Origin: Caballeronia udeis
GTDB lineage: Bacteria > Pseudomonadota > Gammaproteobacteria > Burkholderiales > Burkholderiaceae
DNA length: 64,000 nucleotides
Assembly (NCBI RefSeq): GCF_001544555.2
Contig: NZ_FCOK02000032.1
Span: 1-64,000 of the forward strand
Direction: 5' to 3'
Made by a program: the position numbers and the translations under genes. Shown piece after piece: positions 45,027 through 54,891 of this stretch. Position 1 is the first letter of the stretch; every line of letters starts with the position of its first letter. The notes beneath the pieces were generated by a model, which was not told where the DNA came from, ran no database searches, and saw only the letters and a program-made list of their open reading frames with translations.

Positions 45027-46007
45027 TCACGCGCTGGCAGTTTCACGCCATCTGCGGGTATCGCGTAACGGCGGCGCACCGAACAGGCGGCTGTACTCGC
45101 GGCTGAATTGCGATGCGCTCTCATAACCCACGCGGTGCGCCGCCGTGGCTGCATCGGTCATGTCGATCAGCATCAGACGGCGCGCTTCCTGGAGGCGCAA
45201 TTGTTTCTGGTATTGCAGCGGGCTCATCGCCGTGACCGCCTTGAAATGATGGTGCAGCGACGAGACGCTCATATGCACGTCGCGAGCGATCGACTCCACG
45301 CGCAACGGCTGATCGAAATGCTGGCGCAGCATCATGATCGCCTTGGCAATGCGCTGCGTCTGGCTGTCCTGCAGCGCGATCTGGCGCAAGCGCGCACCGG
45401 GACCGTTCATCAGCAGCCGGTACAGGATCTCGCGCTTGACCAGGGGCGCGAGAATCGGAATGTCCTCGGGCGTATCGAGCAGGCGCAGCAAGCGCAACAC
45501 GGCATCCAGCAGCGACGTGCCGAGCCGGTTGACATACAGGCCGCGCGAGGCGTCCGTGGGGGTGGACGGCGGCAGGCTTTCGTCGCGAATCAACTTGGTG
45601 ATTTCCTCGACATCGAGGTCAAGCCGCATGCCGAGATACGGCCTGTCCTCGGTAGCGCCGGTCACCTGCCCCATCACCGGCAGATCCACCGATGAAACCA
45701 GATAATGCATGGGGTCGTACACATACAGTTCGTCGCCTACCATGATCCGCTTCGACCCTTGCGCGATCACGCCAAGCGCCGGTGTCTGGATGCCGTGGCT
45801 CGGGCCGCCGCAGTGCAAGATCCGGTGCAGGAACAAACCGTGCACCGCCGTTTCGCACGTGCCGGCGGTGTCCGCCGTGAAACGGTCGAGTAACGCGACA
45901 AGATCGAGCCGGGCGTGATCGAGGCCCGGATCAAGCGGCGCAGGTGTGCCGTTGATAGCGTGGTTCGAAGGGTCGATGGCGGAATCCGCCGTCTCATTCA
46001 GGGCCAT
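45027..46007 (-). CDS. AraC-family regulator
   Basis: This 326-residue protein has an AraC-type cupin N-terminal domain (AraC_N; LGVIAQGSKRIMVGDELYVYDPMHYLVSSVDLPV in order) and two C-terminal helix-turn-helix motifs (VESIARDVHMSVSSLHHHFK and VGYESASQFSREYSRLFG). Start 46007 is taken as the first Met with typical spacing. It is divergent from an aldo/keto reductase and probably controls it, a common pair in Proteobacteria. Confidence 0.85.
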   Translation of the reverse strand: MALNETADSAIDPSNHAINGTPAPLDPGLDHARLDLVALLDRFTADTAGTCETAVHGLFLHRILHCGGPSHGIQTPALGVIAQGSKRIMVGDELYVYDPMHYLVSSVDLPVMGQVTGATEDRPYLGMRLDLDVEEITKLIRDESLPPSTPTDASRGLYVNRLGTSLLDAVLRLLRLLDTPEDIPILAPLVKREILYRLLMNGPGARLRQIALQDSQTQRIAKAIMMLRQHFDQPLRVESIARDVHMSVSSLHHHFKAVTAMSPLQYQKQLRLQEARRLMLIDMTDAATAAHRVGYESASQFSREYSRLFGAPPLRDTRRWRETASA

Positions 46008-46372
46008 GATTCGCAGATAGTGAGTTTGCGCGGCTGCTGCCCGGGAACGGCCACAGTCTTGCAAGGATGGAGAAGGGTCGCCGTCAGTCAGGTGCCAATC
46101 GCGATCAAGCGCGCACTGCCGGCTAATGGCATCCAGCTTACTCGCGCCTGCCTGTTTTCGCCCAGAGCTTCACGCGGCCTTTGCAGAATCGGGCAAGGAT
46201 CTGACAGGATCAGGCTAGCCGGGCGCGGTGGCTCAGGCAGATACTGCTTCATCGCGGCGTTGCTGAAACACCGAACGGGCGTTCGGTCGTTCCGCCGCGA
46301 AGCGGCCGCCGCGGCACGTTTTCCGTCAACGGGCCGGCCGCTAGTTCAAGGATGAATTCTAAGGGACCCAGC
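46008..46372. promoter_or_regulatory. 365-bp divergent region with an operator-like palindrome
   Basis: No gene is supported here. ACCGAAC-GGGC-GTTCGGT at 46270-46287 is a perfect 7-bp-arm palindrome 85 bp upstream of the reductase start, followed by a GTTCCG half. AAGGGA before 46373 is the ribosome site of the reductase. Confidence 0.5.
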
Positions 46373-47419
46373 ATGCGTAACAGAAAATTCGGCAATACCG
46401 GCTTGTTCGTTTCGGAATTGTGCCTCGGTACCATGACGTTCGGCGAAGGCGGCATCTGGACCAATATTGGCGGCCTGCAACAGGCGGACGCGGACAAACT
46501 CGTCGGCCGTGCGCTGGACGCCGGCATCAACTTCATCGATACCGCCGACGTCTACGCCGACGGCACCTCGGAGATCATGACCGGCCAGGCGCTCAAGAAC
46601 CTGAAGGTGCCTCGCGAAAACGTGGTGATCGCCAGCAAGATCCATGGCGAAACCGGCACGAAAGGCATCAACTCACGCGGCGCGTCGCGGTATCACATTA
46701 TCGACGGCGTGAAGGCGAGCCTGAAGCGCCTGCAACTCGATCACATCGATTTGTATCAGCTACATGGTTTCGATACAGCCACGCCAATCGAAGAAGCGCT
46801 GCGCGCGCTCGACAACCTCGTGCAGCACGGCCATGTCCGCTACATCGGCGTGTCGAACTGGGCGGCGTGGCAGATCGCCAAGGCGCTTGGCATTTCGGAG
46901 CGGCTCGGGCTCGCTCGTTTCGAGTCGCTGCAAGCGTATTACACGATTGCCGGGCGCGATCTCGAACGTGAAATCGTACCCATGCTCAAGAGTGAAAACC
47001 TCGGCCTGATGGTCTGGAGTCCGCTTGCGGGCGGTCTGCTGAGCGGCAAATACAAGCGCGACGGCAGTTCGACGGAGCAGGGCCGCCGCACGAATTTCTC
47101 GTTTCCGCCGGTGAACATGGAGCGCGCGTTTGATTGCATCGACGCCATGACGCAGATGGCCGAAGCCAAGGGCGTGACCGTGGCGCAGATCGCGCTGGCG
47201 TGGCTGCTGCACCAGAAGGTGGTGACGAGCGTGATTATCGGGGCGAAGCGGATCGGGCAACTCGACGACAACATTGCAGCGACGCAAGTGAAGCTGAACG
47301 ACGACGAACTCGCCGCACTCGATGAAGTCAGCCAGCTCGCCAGTGAATACCCGGGCTGGATGTTCGCGCGTCAGGGGGAATACCGCTTGAATCAGCTGCG
47401 GGAATCGAGCGGCGGTTAA
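46373..47419 (+). CDS. aldo/keto reductase
   Basis: This 348-residue NADPH-dependent reductase has the catalytic tetrad Asp56, Tyr61, Lys89 and His131 (IDTADVY, ASK, LYQLHGF). It is of the YajO/PhdC-like group that reduces carbonyls. Start 46373 lies after AAGGGA; an ATG at 46352 has no ribosome site. It is divergent from the AraC regulator. Confidence 0.87.
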   Translation: MRNRKFGNTGLFVSELCLGTMTFGEGGIWTNIGGLQQADADKLVGRALDAGINFIDTADVYADGTSEIMTGQALKNLKVPRENVVIASKIHGETGTKGINSRGASRYHIIDGVKASLKRLQLDHIDLYQLHGFDTATPIEEALRALDNLVQHGHVRYIGVSNWAAWQIAKALGISERLGLARFESLQAYYTIAGRDLEREIVPMLKSENLGLMVWSPLAGGLLSGKYKRDGSSTEQGRRTNFSFPPVNMERAFDCIDAMTQMAEAKGVTVAQIALAWLLHQKVVTSVIIGAKRIGQLDDNIAATQVKLNDDELAALDEVSQLASEYPGWMFARQGEYRLNQLRESSGG

Positions 47420-47458
47420 AGCCGGTAGTGCGATAGTCGCAGTAGTCCCGGTAATCAG

Positions 47459-47968
47459 CTAAACAACGGGTTCGAACGGCAAGGTCATGAGTACCGACTC
47501 ATGATACTTGCCGTCTATTTTCAGCGAACGCGGCTCACGCGCGTACTCGACGAACCCGACCGAGCGATACAGGCGTTGCGCCGCCTCGTTATGCGGCGCA
47601 ACCGTCAGTTGCACCTCTTCCACCACCGTGCGCGCGTGGCTCAGAACGGTTTGCACGAGCGCCAGCGCCATTCCCGTGCCGCGAGCGGCCGGGCGCACGT
47701 ACATGCCCATCAGCACGCCCTTGTGCCGCTGTTTCGCGCCTTGCGGCACCATCAGACCGGCGACGCCGGCCAGTTCGCTTTCGTTGTTTAAAAAACCGCC
47801 GAATACCGCAGCATTCACGATCCGTTGCTCGAACCATGCGAGCGGCTGCTCTGCCTCGTCTTCCCACGCCGAGCCGAAACCATCGGGGTGCCGGGCGAGA
47901 CCCTCGAGCCTGACATCGCGATATGCACTGGCGTCGGCGGCAGTAAGACGGCGGATGGTGAATGGCAT
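47459..47968 (-). CDS. GNAT-family N-acetyltransferase
   Basis: This 169-residue protein has the GNAT core: MGMYVRPAARGTGMALALV supplies the acetyl-CoA loop (R-x-x-G-x-G/A) and APHNEAAQRLYRSVGF is the typical motif B. The first residues MPFTIRRLTAAD also fit. Start 47968 follows GGGGAC. The substrate is unknown. It is divergent from pobA. Confidence 0.85.
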   Translation of the reverse strand: MPFTIRRLTAADASAYRDVRLEGLARHPDGFGSAWEDEAEQPLAWFEQRIVNAAVFGGFLNNESELAGVAGLMVPQGAKQRHKGVLMGMYVRPAARGTGMALALVQTVLSHARTVVEEVQLTVAPHNEAAQRLYRSVGFVEYAREPRSLKIDGKYHESVLMTLPFEPVV

Positions 47969-48154
47969 GGATGGGGACCTTGAGCAGTGATCTGCCGCGT
48001 GAAAGCGCCAGTTTCGCACGCACGGCATAGTCGCTCCAAATCGCTCCAAGCCGGATTGCCCAAGCCTTCCGCCTGGATGATCGGCCCGCCGCCCGGCACA
48101 AAAACCGGCAAACGATCCAGAACCTTTATCGGCATTTCGAATACAGCCTATCCG

Positions 48155-48177
48155 CGGTATCGCGTTGCGCGATACCG
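48155..48177. promoter_or_regulatory. perfect 10-bp-arm palindrome upstream of pobA
   Basis: CGGTATCGCG (48155-48164) and CGCGATACCG (48168-48177) flank TTG, 54 bp before the pobA start. The position fits an operator or activator site for a pobA regulator. Confidence 0.5.
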
Positions 48178-48230
48178 GGTCCGTGCGCAAGACTGTGTCC
48201 ACAAAATCAACACGCATTCCGGAGACATTC

Positions 48231-49415
48231 ATGCGTACACAAGTCGGCATCATTGGTGCAGGTCCCGCAGGCCTCCTGCTCTCCCATCTTCTCCATCTTC
48301 GCGGTATTGAATCGGTCGTGCTCGAGGCACGCAGCCGCGGCGAGATCGAATCCACCATCCGTGCAGGCGTTCTCGAACAAGGCACGATGGACCTGCTGAA
48401 CGAAGCCGGACTCGGCGCGCGCATGCTCGCGGAAGGAGCGGTGCACCACGGTTTCGAACTCGCGTTCGAAGGGGAACGCCGGCGCATTGCACTGACTGTA
48501 CTCACCGGCCACTCAATCACCGTCTACGCGCAGCACGAAGTCATCAAGGACCTGGTCGCCGCACGCGTGGCGGCCGACGGTGCGTTGAAATTCGGCGTGA
48601 CCGACGTGTCGCTGCACGACTTCGACGACGCCCCCGGCACCACCCGGCCGCGCATCCGCTACAGGCACGAAGGGTTCGAGCATGACCTGGAGTGCGACTT
48701 CATTATTGGCTGCGACGGCTCGCAAGGCGTCGCGCGTGGCTCGATGCCCCAGGCGCTGAGGCATGACTATCAGCGCATTTATCCGTTTGGCTGGTTCGGC
48801 ATCCTGGTCAACGCGCCGCCTTCCGCGCATGAACTGATTTACGCTCGCCACGATCGTGGTTTTGCGCTCATCAGCACCCGCTCGCCGAACGTGCAGCGCA
48901 TGTACTTCCAGTGCGATCCGAAAGATTCGGTCGATGCCTGGTCCGACGACCGCATCTGGTCCGAACTCCACGCACGTGTGGACACGCTGGACGGCTGGCA
49001 GATTACCGAAGGGCAAATCTTCCAGAAGAACATTGTCGGCATGCGCAGCTTCGTCTCCACGCCGATGCAATCCGGCAAGCTGTTCCTCGCCGGCGACGCC
49101 GCGCACATTGTCCCGCCCACCGGCGCAAAAGGCATGAACCTCGCGGTGTCCGACGTCCGTATTCTGACCGCTGCCCTGCAAGCGTTCTACGAAGAAGGCG
49201 CGAGCGACAAACTGGACCGCTACACCGAGACGGCCCTGAAGCGCGTCTGGCGCGCGGAGCACTTCTCGTGGTGGATGACCCGGATGCTGCACAAGCTTGA
49301 CGACACCTCGCCGTTCGAGCAACGCCTGCAAGTGGCCGAGCTCGAGCACGTGACCACGTCGCGCGCGGCCGCCACGGCGCTGGCCGAAAACTACGTCGGC
49401 AGCGTCGCGGTTTAA
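48231..49415 (+). CDS. pobA: 4-hydroxybenzoate 3-monooxygenase
   Basis: This 394-residue flavoprotein is PobA, which hydroxylates 4-hydroxybenzoate to protocatechuate with NADPH and O2. The FAD GxGxxG (GIIGAGPAGLL) is at the N terminus, FIIGCDGSQG in the middle and LFLAGDAAHIVPPTGAKGMN near residue 280-300. Start 48231 follows CCGGAG 6 bp upstream. Neither a pobR regulator nor protocatechuate genes are adjacent. Confidence 0.94.
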   Translation: MRTQVGIIGAGPAGLLLSHLLHLRGIESVVLEARSRGEIESTIRAGVLEQGTMDLLNEAGLGARMLAEGAVHHGFELAFEGERRRIALTVLTGHSITVYAQHEVIKDLVAARVAADGALKFGVTDVSLHDFDDAPGTTRPRIRYRHEGFEHDLECDFIIGCDGSQGVARGSMPQALRHDYQRIYPFGWFGILVNAPPSAHELIYARHDRGFALISTRSPNVQRMYFQCDPKDSVDAWSDDRIWSELHARVDTLDGWQITEGQIFQKNIVGMRSFVSTPMQSGKLFLAGDAAHIVPPTGAKGMNLAVSDVRILTAALQAFYEEGASDKLDRYTETALKRVWRAEHFSWWMTRMLHKLDDTSPFEQRLQVAELEHVTTSRAAATALAENYVGSVAV

Positions 49416-49465
49416 ACGTTCAGGCAGCTAAGCGGCTAAACGGTGGCGGCGAGGTTCGGGTAAGG

Positions 49466-51814
49466 TCAAAGCACCGCCACCACCCGCATATCGCCTTCGA
49501 TAGACGGCACAACCTGCCCGCCCACGCGCCGGAAGGTAATTGACACGGTCTTGTCGCCGACCCGCAGTTCACCGATCTCCAGCCAGTCGATACCATCCGG
49601 CAACTGCGGCCGGTCGATACGCACTTCCTGACGCTCGGCGTCGATCGTGACACCGAGACAGGCCTCGAGGATCATGAACGGCGATCCGGCGGCCCAGGCT
49701 TGCGGCAAACACGCGACCGGGTAGCCGATCGGCCGCTCGCCGCGTTGCCGGGTGAACCCGCAGAACAGCTCGGGCAGGCGCATGTCGAACGTGACGGCCG
49801 CTTCGAACAGTGCCTGCAACAAGCGCACTGCGCCGCCGCGGTCACCGTAGCGTGCGAGTCCGCGAGCGCACATGGCGCTGTCGTGCGGCCATACGGAGCC
49901 GTTGTGGTACGACATCGGATTGAAACGCGGCTGGCCTGCTGCCAGCGTGCGAACGCCCCAGCCGGTGTTGAACAAGGTTGATTCAAGCTGGCGCGCGACC
50001 GCTTCGCCGCGGCTGCGCTCAACCAGGTCGAAGGCCAGCAAATGTCCGGCATTCGACGCCAAGACCTTGCACAGATCGCCCTTTCCGTCGAGCGCGATAC
50101 CGTAGAAGTCCGACTCGGGCATCCAGAACATCGTCTCCACGCGTTCGCGGATGTTTTGCGCGCGCCGCTCGAAGTCCGTCGCCTGCTCCGGTGCGTTGCG
50201 CTGCCTCGCGAAGTGGGCCATGGTGGCAAACGCGGTGGAGGCATAGGCCTGGACTTCGACCAGCGAGATCGGTCCGACCGGGAAACTGCCGTCGGCGTGA
50301 AACACGGAGTCGCCGCTATCTTTCCAGCCCTGGTTCGCAAGCCCCGCTTCCGTGGCGCGCTGGTAGCTCAACAAGCCAAATTCGTTCTTGTCGCAATGAC
50401 GCGCGATCCACTGTGCGGCCAGTTGCAGCGCGGGCCACAATTCGTCAATGAGCGCCTTGTCGCCGGTGCGTTCGGCGAATGCGCCGGCCAGCGCGACGAA
50501 CAGCGGCGTGCTGTCGACTCCGCCGTAGTACATCGCAAACGGCACTTCGCCCGTCGCAGCCATTTCGCTATTGCGGGTCTCGTGCATGATCTTGCCCACT
50601 TCGGCATCGCGGAACGCCGAGTCTTCACGTGCCTGGTGTGCCGCGAGAAACCGCAGCACGCCGCGGGCAAGCGACGGATCGAGCCACAACATCTGCATCG
50701 AAGTAATGATGGCGTCGCGGCCGAAAGCCGTGGAAAACCACGGAATGCCCGCGTACGGATACGGTCCCGTTTCAAGATCGGTAGTCAGCAATCCGAGATC
50801 GGCGAGCGAACGATCGATCCATTCGCTGAACAACGGGTTGCTCGAGCGCACGCGTGCCACGGAGCGCCGCCGTTCGCGCATGCGCCGGTGGGCATCGACA
50901 AGCGCCTCGCGAATGGCCGGACGCCCCGATTCCGGCGCGCATTCGGCGCCTTCCTCAGCGATCTTCTTGCTCTCCGCGCTGGCGTCGCTCAATGCGTGCG
51001 TAACGGCCGTGATCGACAAGTAGATCGACATGGCCGTTTCCGACTGGATCCGCAGCACGTAGTCCGCGCGGTTGACCGAGAGCGAATGTGGCGCGGGCGA
51101 AAACTGGATGCGCGCGGTACGCTCGACCTCATCCAGCCCTGTGTAGCGCAACACGACTTCGCCATCTTCGATGCACGGCTCGCGCATGGCCCCGCGTTTC
51201 GGACGGGTGGAACCGCGCACTTCGAACATGTCGTGGAAGTCGGCGGCGAAGTTGATGGAAAGCGGCACGGTGGCCGGTTCCGTACCGTAGTTGGTGAGGA
51301 CGATCGCTTCGTGCAGCACGTGCCGCGACAACACCCGGCGGCGCTCGACGTGGATCACGCCCTCCGGTGTGGTCGCCCCGCCGATGGGGGGCAGCGGCCG
51401 GTTGGTCAGGTGCGCGGTAAACACGGCGTTGTCGCTGGACACGCTACCGGACAAGAGCGACGGCGAGCGGCCGCCGAAGGTCAGGCGCAACTGCGACAAC
51501 ACGCGCGTGTCGTTGACGAAAAGACCGTCGTCATTGCCGCGGATGTCGCCGTTCGCGTCGTTGACGACGAAGGTGTTGCCGGCCTTGAGCACGAACTGGC
51601 GCTCGTTCGCGTAGTTCGTATGTTCGGTTGCGATAAATGCCCCGTCCGCTACTGCATCGGGCGTCGACGGAGGAACCTCGCGAACGCCGGCCGCGGTGCG
51701 GATGGGATCGGGCATGTCGTCATGAGCGGGACCGTGGGCAGCTTCGCGAGCGATATCACGGGCCTGTCGGTCATTCTGCGCCTGCTCTGCTTGCTGTTGT
51801 TCCTTCGTTTCCAT
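49466..51814 (-). CDS. amylo-alpha-1,6-glucosidase (glycogen-debranching type)
   Basis: This 782-residue protein has an N-terminal GDE_N_bis-like domain (about 60-270: GLFVNDTRVLSQLRL) and a C-terminal (alpha/alpha)6 barrel (about 360-700: IPWFSTAFGRDAIITSMQML, NGSVWPHDSAMCARG) with acidic residues expected for a glycoside hydrolase. It probably hydrolyses alpha-1,6 or trehalose-like linkages. Start 51814 has AGGAAGG upstream. The first 45 residues are charged and Gln-rich. Confidence 0.83.
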   Translation of the reverse strand: METKEQQQAEQAQNDRQARDIAREAAHGPAHDDMPDPIRTAAGVREVPPSTPDAVADGAFIATEHTNYANERQFVLKAGNTFVVNDANGDIRGNDDGLFVNDTRVLSQLRLTFGGRSPSLLSGSVSSDNAVFTAHLTNRPLPPIGGATTPEGVIHVERRRVLSRHVLHEAIVLTNYGTEPATVPLSINFAADFHDMFEVRGSTRPKRGAMREPCIEDGEVVLRYTGLDEVERTARIQFSPAPHSLSVNRADYVLRIQSETAMSIYLSITAVTHALSDASAESKKIAEEGAECAPESGRPAIREALVDAHRRMRERRRSVARVRSSNPLFSEWIDRSLADLGLLTTDLETGPYPYAGIPWFSTAFGRDAIITSMQMLWLDPSLARGVLRFLAAHQAREDSAFRDAEVGKIMHETRNSEMAATGEVPFAMYYGGVDSTPLFVALAGAFAERTGDKALIDELWPALQLAAQWIARHCDKNEFGLLSYQRATEAGLANQGWKDSGDSVFHADGSFPVGPISLVEVQAYASTAFATMAHFARQRNAPEQATDFERRAQNIRERVETMFWMPESDFYGIALDGKGDLCKVLASNAGHLLAFDLVERSRGEAVARQLESTLFNTGWGVRTLAAGQPRFNPMSYHNGSVWPHDSAMCARGLARYGDRGGAVRLLQALFEAAVTFDMRLPELFCGFTRQRGERPIGYPVACLPQAWAAGSPFMILEACLGVTIDAERQEVRIDRPQLPDGIDWLEIGELRVGDKTVSITFRRVGGQVVPSIEGDMRVVAVL

Positions 51815-51967
51815 TACACCTTCCTGAAAGAGTTGCCTGGACACCTGGCCGATTGTACGGCCGAAGCCCGTGAATCAATTTTGCGTGGCGGGCGGCAAGC
51901 GCGCCGCGGACCCGCTATCATCGACCGTTTTTCGACCGACGCTCATCCAACCGGTTCTCCCAGCCGA

Positions 51968-52786
51968 ATGCCTTTTCCGCACATCGACTTACTTTATTCC
52001 GCATCCGGCCTGGCCGTGGGTTTCCTCGTGGGCCTGACCGGCGTGGGCGGCGGCTCCCTGATGACGCCGCTGCTCGTGCTGCTGTTCGGTATCCACCCGG
52101 CTACCGCGGTCGGCACGGACCTGCTCTACGCGGCCGCGACCAAGGCGACCGGCACGCTGGTCCACGGTATCAAGGGTTCCGTGGACTGGCGCATCACCGG
52201 CCGGCTCGCGGCGGGGAGCATCCCGGCGGCGGCCATTACCCTGATCCTGCTCAACCGGTACGGTTTGAACACGCCTGCCGCCGCCCGGGTGATCCAGCTC
52301 GTGCTGGGCTACGCGCTGCTGGTTACCGCTGTCTCGCTCGTGTTCCGCCCGCAACTCGCACGCCTTGCCTACAAGACCGGGATGGCCCGCGAAGCCAGCG
52401 GAAAACCAGGGGCGGCGAGCCGTGAAACCCGCACCTTGGCCTGGACCGTGCTCACCGGCGCGATCCTGGGCGTGCTGGTGTCCATCACCTCGGTCGGCGC
52501 AGGCGCCATTGGCGTGACCGTGCTGTTGCTGCTCTACCCGCGTTTGCCGACCGCACGCATAGTCGGGTCGGATATTGCCCATGCCGTTCCGCTGACGCTC
52601 ATTGCAGGAACCGGCCACTGGCTGCTCGGTTCCGTCAATTGGGACCTGCTGCTGTCCCTGCTCGTGGGTTCGCTGCCAGGGATCGTGCTGGGCAGCATGC
52701 TTGCCTCCCGGGCGCCGGAGGTACTGCTGCGTAACGTGCTGGCGGCCACGCTGGTGATTGTCGGTGTGAAACTGGTACTCAGTTGA
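51968..52786 (+). CDS. TauE/SafE-family sulfite/anion exporter
   Basis: This 272-residue protein has about eight helices and the tandem TauE/SafE signature: GFLVGLTGVGGGSLMTPLLVL in the first half and ILGVLVSITSVGAGAIGVTVLLLLYP in the second. Members export sulfite or sulfonates or related anions. Start 51968 is the first plausible Met. It is divergent from the debranching enzyme by about 150 bp. Confidence 0.85.
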   Translation: MPFPHIDLLYSASGLAVGFLVGLTGVGGGSLMTPLLVLLFGIHPATAVGTDLLYAAATKATGTLVHGIKGSVDWRITGRLAAGSIPAAAITLILLNRYGLNTPAAARVIQLVLGYALLVTAVSLVFRPQLARLAYKTGMAREASGKPGAASRETRTLAWTVLTGAILGVLVSITSVGAGAIGVTVLLLLYPRLPTARIVGSDIAHAVPLTLIAGTGHWLLGSVNWDLLLSLLVGSLPGIVLGSMLASRAPEVLLRNVLAATLVIVGVKLVLS

Positions 52787-53158
52787 TTCCCGGGCAGTTC
52801 GAACGATAGTAGTCGCCCAGCGTGACGCTTTCCAGTCGACCAAACGGCATATGACGTCCGGGTCGACCCATTTTCCGAGCACATAGACCGTTCGGTCAGC
52901 TATCGGGAACCACACGTTTGCGGGCAAGATTCAGGTAGACAAGAGCGGATGAAGCACCGCACAGGCGCTCTCTGCGATATGCAACCGGGTAGCGTCTCGT
53001 GCTCGTGCATCGCCTTGATTAGCAGGCTCAGTTCAAGGGTTCGGTCCAAGGGTTTGATTCAAAATAGTCCGCTGCAAAATTGCGTCACTTTGTTGGGTCA
53101 CACTATTTAGCAACATCAAGAAGCACATTGATGAACCGCCAGACATTCAGGAGCTGCG
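52787..53158. promoter_or_regulatory. 372-bp gap with an orphan TetR-type operator
   Basis: No gene is supported. GACCGTTCGGTC at 52886-52897, in the context TAGACC-N4-GGTC, resembles NemR-like TetR operators. A 23-codon minus-strand frame at 52779-52850 ends in DYYRSNCPGIN and could be a gene-end scar. AT-rich sequence from 53040 to 53115 should hold the promoter of the phosphoesterase gene. Confidence 0.35.
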
Positions 53159-54847
53159 ATGAGCCACACTGACGATCCCCGCGACGAAGAACCCGTGTCC
53201 GACCTGCCCCAAGATCCCGTGCGCCGCCGCCTGCTTGCGGCCGGCGTCGGTCTGGCCGGCCTGACCGGACTGTCGCTAAGCGGCTGCAATCTCTTCGACT
53301 CGCGCCCCGCCACGCCCAAGACGGCCGCCGACCTGGCGCTTGATCGAACGCTGCAGGCGCGCGTCCGCCATATTGTCGTGATCTACGCGGAAAATCGCAG
53401 TTTCAGCAACCTCTGGGGCAACTATCCCGGCGTGCAATATCCGCTGGAAGCCGTGCCCGCATCCCGCTATGTGCAGCTGGACCGGGACGGGCGCACGCCC
53501 ATGGCTGTCCTGCCGAAAATCTGGGGCGGCCTCGTGCCGCAAGCGCAGGAAGTGGACGGCAAGCGCTACATGATTTCGGAAAAACAGATCGACGGCGTGC
53601 CGAACGGACCGTTCCATCTGGTCGACGCACAGGGGCAACCGCTGCCCAACGGCGTCATCACGCGCGACCTCGTGCACCGTTTCTATCAGAACCAGATGCA
53701 GATCAACGCGGGCCGCAACAACCAGTTCGCCGCCTGGGGCGACTCCGGCGGTCTGGTCATGGGGCATTACCGCAATTCGGCTGAATCGCTGAAGCTTTGG
53801 AACATCGCCCGGCAAAACGTGCTGTGCGACAACTTCTTCATGGCCGCATTTGGCGGGTCCTGGCTCAATCACATCTTCCTGATCTCGGCACAGACCCCGT
53901 TCTATCCGGACGCGCATAACGGCCCGGCGAAAAAACTCCTGTCGGTCCTGGACGGAGACGATCCGCTGGGCACTCGCCTGAAACTCGCGGCTGATTCGCC
54001 GGCATCGGCACTGGACGGCCCCCCGTCCTTCGTCAACGACGGCGCGCTCACCGCCGACGGTTACGCCGTCAACACCATGGCGCCGCCTTATCAGCCGAGC
54101 AACGTTCGCCCGGCGCAAGGCGGCGATCCAGCGCTGGCGGACCCGTCGAATTATCGCGTGATGCCACCGCAAACTTACGCCACCATCGGCGACCGGTTAT
54201 CGGATAAAGGCGTGGACTGGGCGTGGTATGGCGGCGGCTGGGACTATGCGCTCACGCACAGCGACACCGGCATGGTTCCCGATTTTCAGTATCACCATCA
54301 GCCGTTCAACTATTTCCGCAGCTTTGCGCCCGGCACGCAGGCTCGCACCCAACACCTGCGCGACGCGGGTCTGGGTGACGATTCGTCGACCAACAAGCTG
54401 ATTGCGGACATTGACGCAGGGCGGCTGCCCGCGGTGACGTTCTACAAACCGCAGGGGAATCTGAACATGCATGCGGGTTACGCCGATGTCGAATCGGGCG
54501 ACCGGCATCTCGCCAACGTAGTCGAGCGAATCCAGCGTGGACCGCAATGGGAAAGCACGGTTGTCATCATCACGCACGACGAGAACGGCGGCTGGTGGGA
54601 TCACGTGCCACCGCCGAAAGGGGATCGATGGGGACCAGGGTCGCGCGTTCCAGCCCTGGTGATTGCGCCGTTCGCGAAGAAGGGGCTCGTCGACCATACG
54701 GTCTACGACACCAACTCGATCCTGCGCTTCATCACGCGCGTCCACGACCTGGTGCCGCTTGACGGCGTGGTCGCGCGGGACCGGGCATTCGCGGCAAACG
54801 GCCAGCCGCCGCTAGGGGACATGACGGCCACGCTCGATCTCGCCTGA
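53159..54847 (+). CDS. AcpA/phospholipase C-like phosphoesterase, exported
   Basis: This 562-residue protein belongs to the alkaline-phosphatase-superfamily phosphoesterases (AcpA/PLC). It has a twin-arginine-like signal (RRRLLAAGVGLAGLTGLSLSGC), which may also be a lipobox. The metal-binding VIYAENRSFSNLWG and the late ITHDENGGWWDHVPPP are conserved. Likely a periplasmic acid phosphatase or phospholipase. Start 53159 follows GGAGCTGCG. Confidence 0.84.
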   Translation: MSHTDDPRDEEPVSDLPQDPVRRRLLAAGVGLAGLTGLSLSGCNLFDSRPATPKTAADLALDRTLQARVRHIVVIYAENRSFSNLWGNYPGVQYPLEAVPASRYVQLDRDGRTPMAVLPKIWGGLVPQAQEVDGKRYMISEKQIDGVPNGPFHLVDAQGQPLPNGVITRDLVHRFYQNQMQINAGRNNQFAAWGDSGGLVMGHYRNSAESLKLWNIARQNVLCDNFFMAAFGGSWLNHIFLISAQTPFYPDAHNGPAKKLLSVLDGDDPLGTRLKLAADSPASALDGPPSFVNDGALTADGYAVNTMAPPYQPSNVRPAQGGDPALADPSNYRVMPPQTYATIGDRLSDKGVDWAWYGGGWDYALTHSDTGMVPDFQYHHQPFNYFRSFAPGTQARTQHLRDAGLGDDSSTNKLIADIDAGRLPAVTFYKPQGNLNMHAGYADVESGDRHLANVVERIQRGPQWESTVVIITHDENGGWWDHVPPPKGDRWGPGSRVPALVIAPFAKKGLVDHTVYDTNSILRFITRVHDLVPLDGVVARDRAFAANGQPPLGDMTATLDLA

Positions 54848-54891
54848 GCCGCAAACCGCAAACGGCGACTCGCAACGCGTAAACACGCAAA

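Noticed and set aside
47815..48135. Minus-strand frame beginning MPIKVLDRLP, which recalls the N terminus of MetA
   Set aside because: The likeness ends after about 10 residues, and the rest overlaps the GNAT gene in another frame.
50042..51967. Long plus-strand open frame joined to the TauE/SafE gene
   Set aside because: It is antisense to the debranching enzyme gene and reads as low-complexity, Arg/His-rich sequence; the real start is at 51968.
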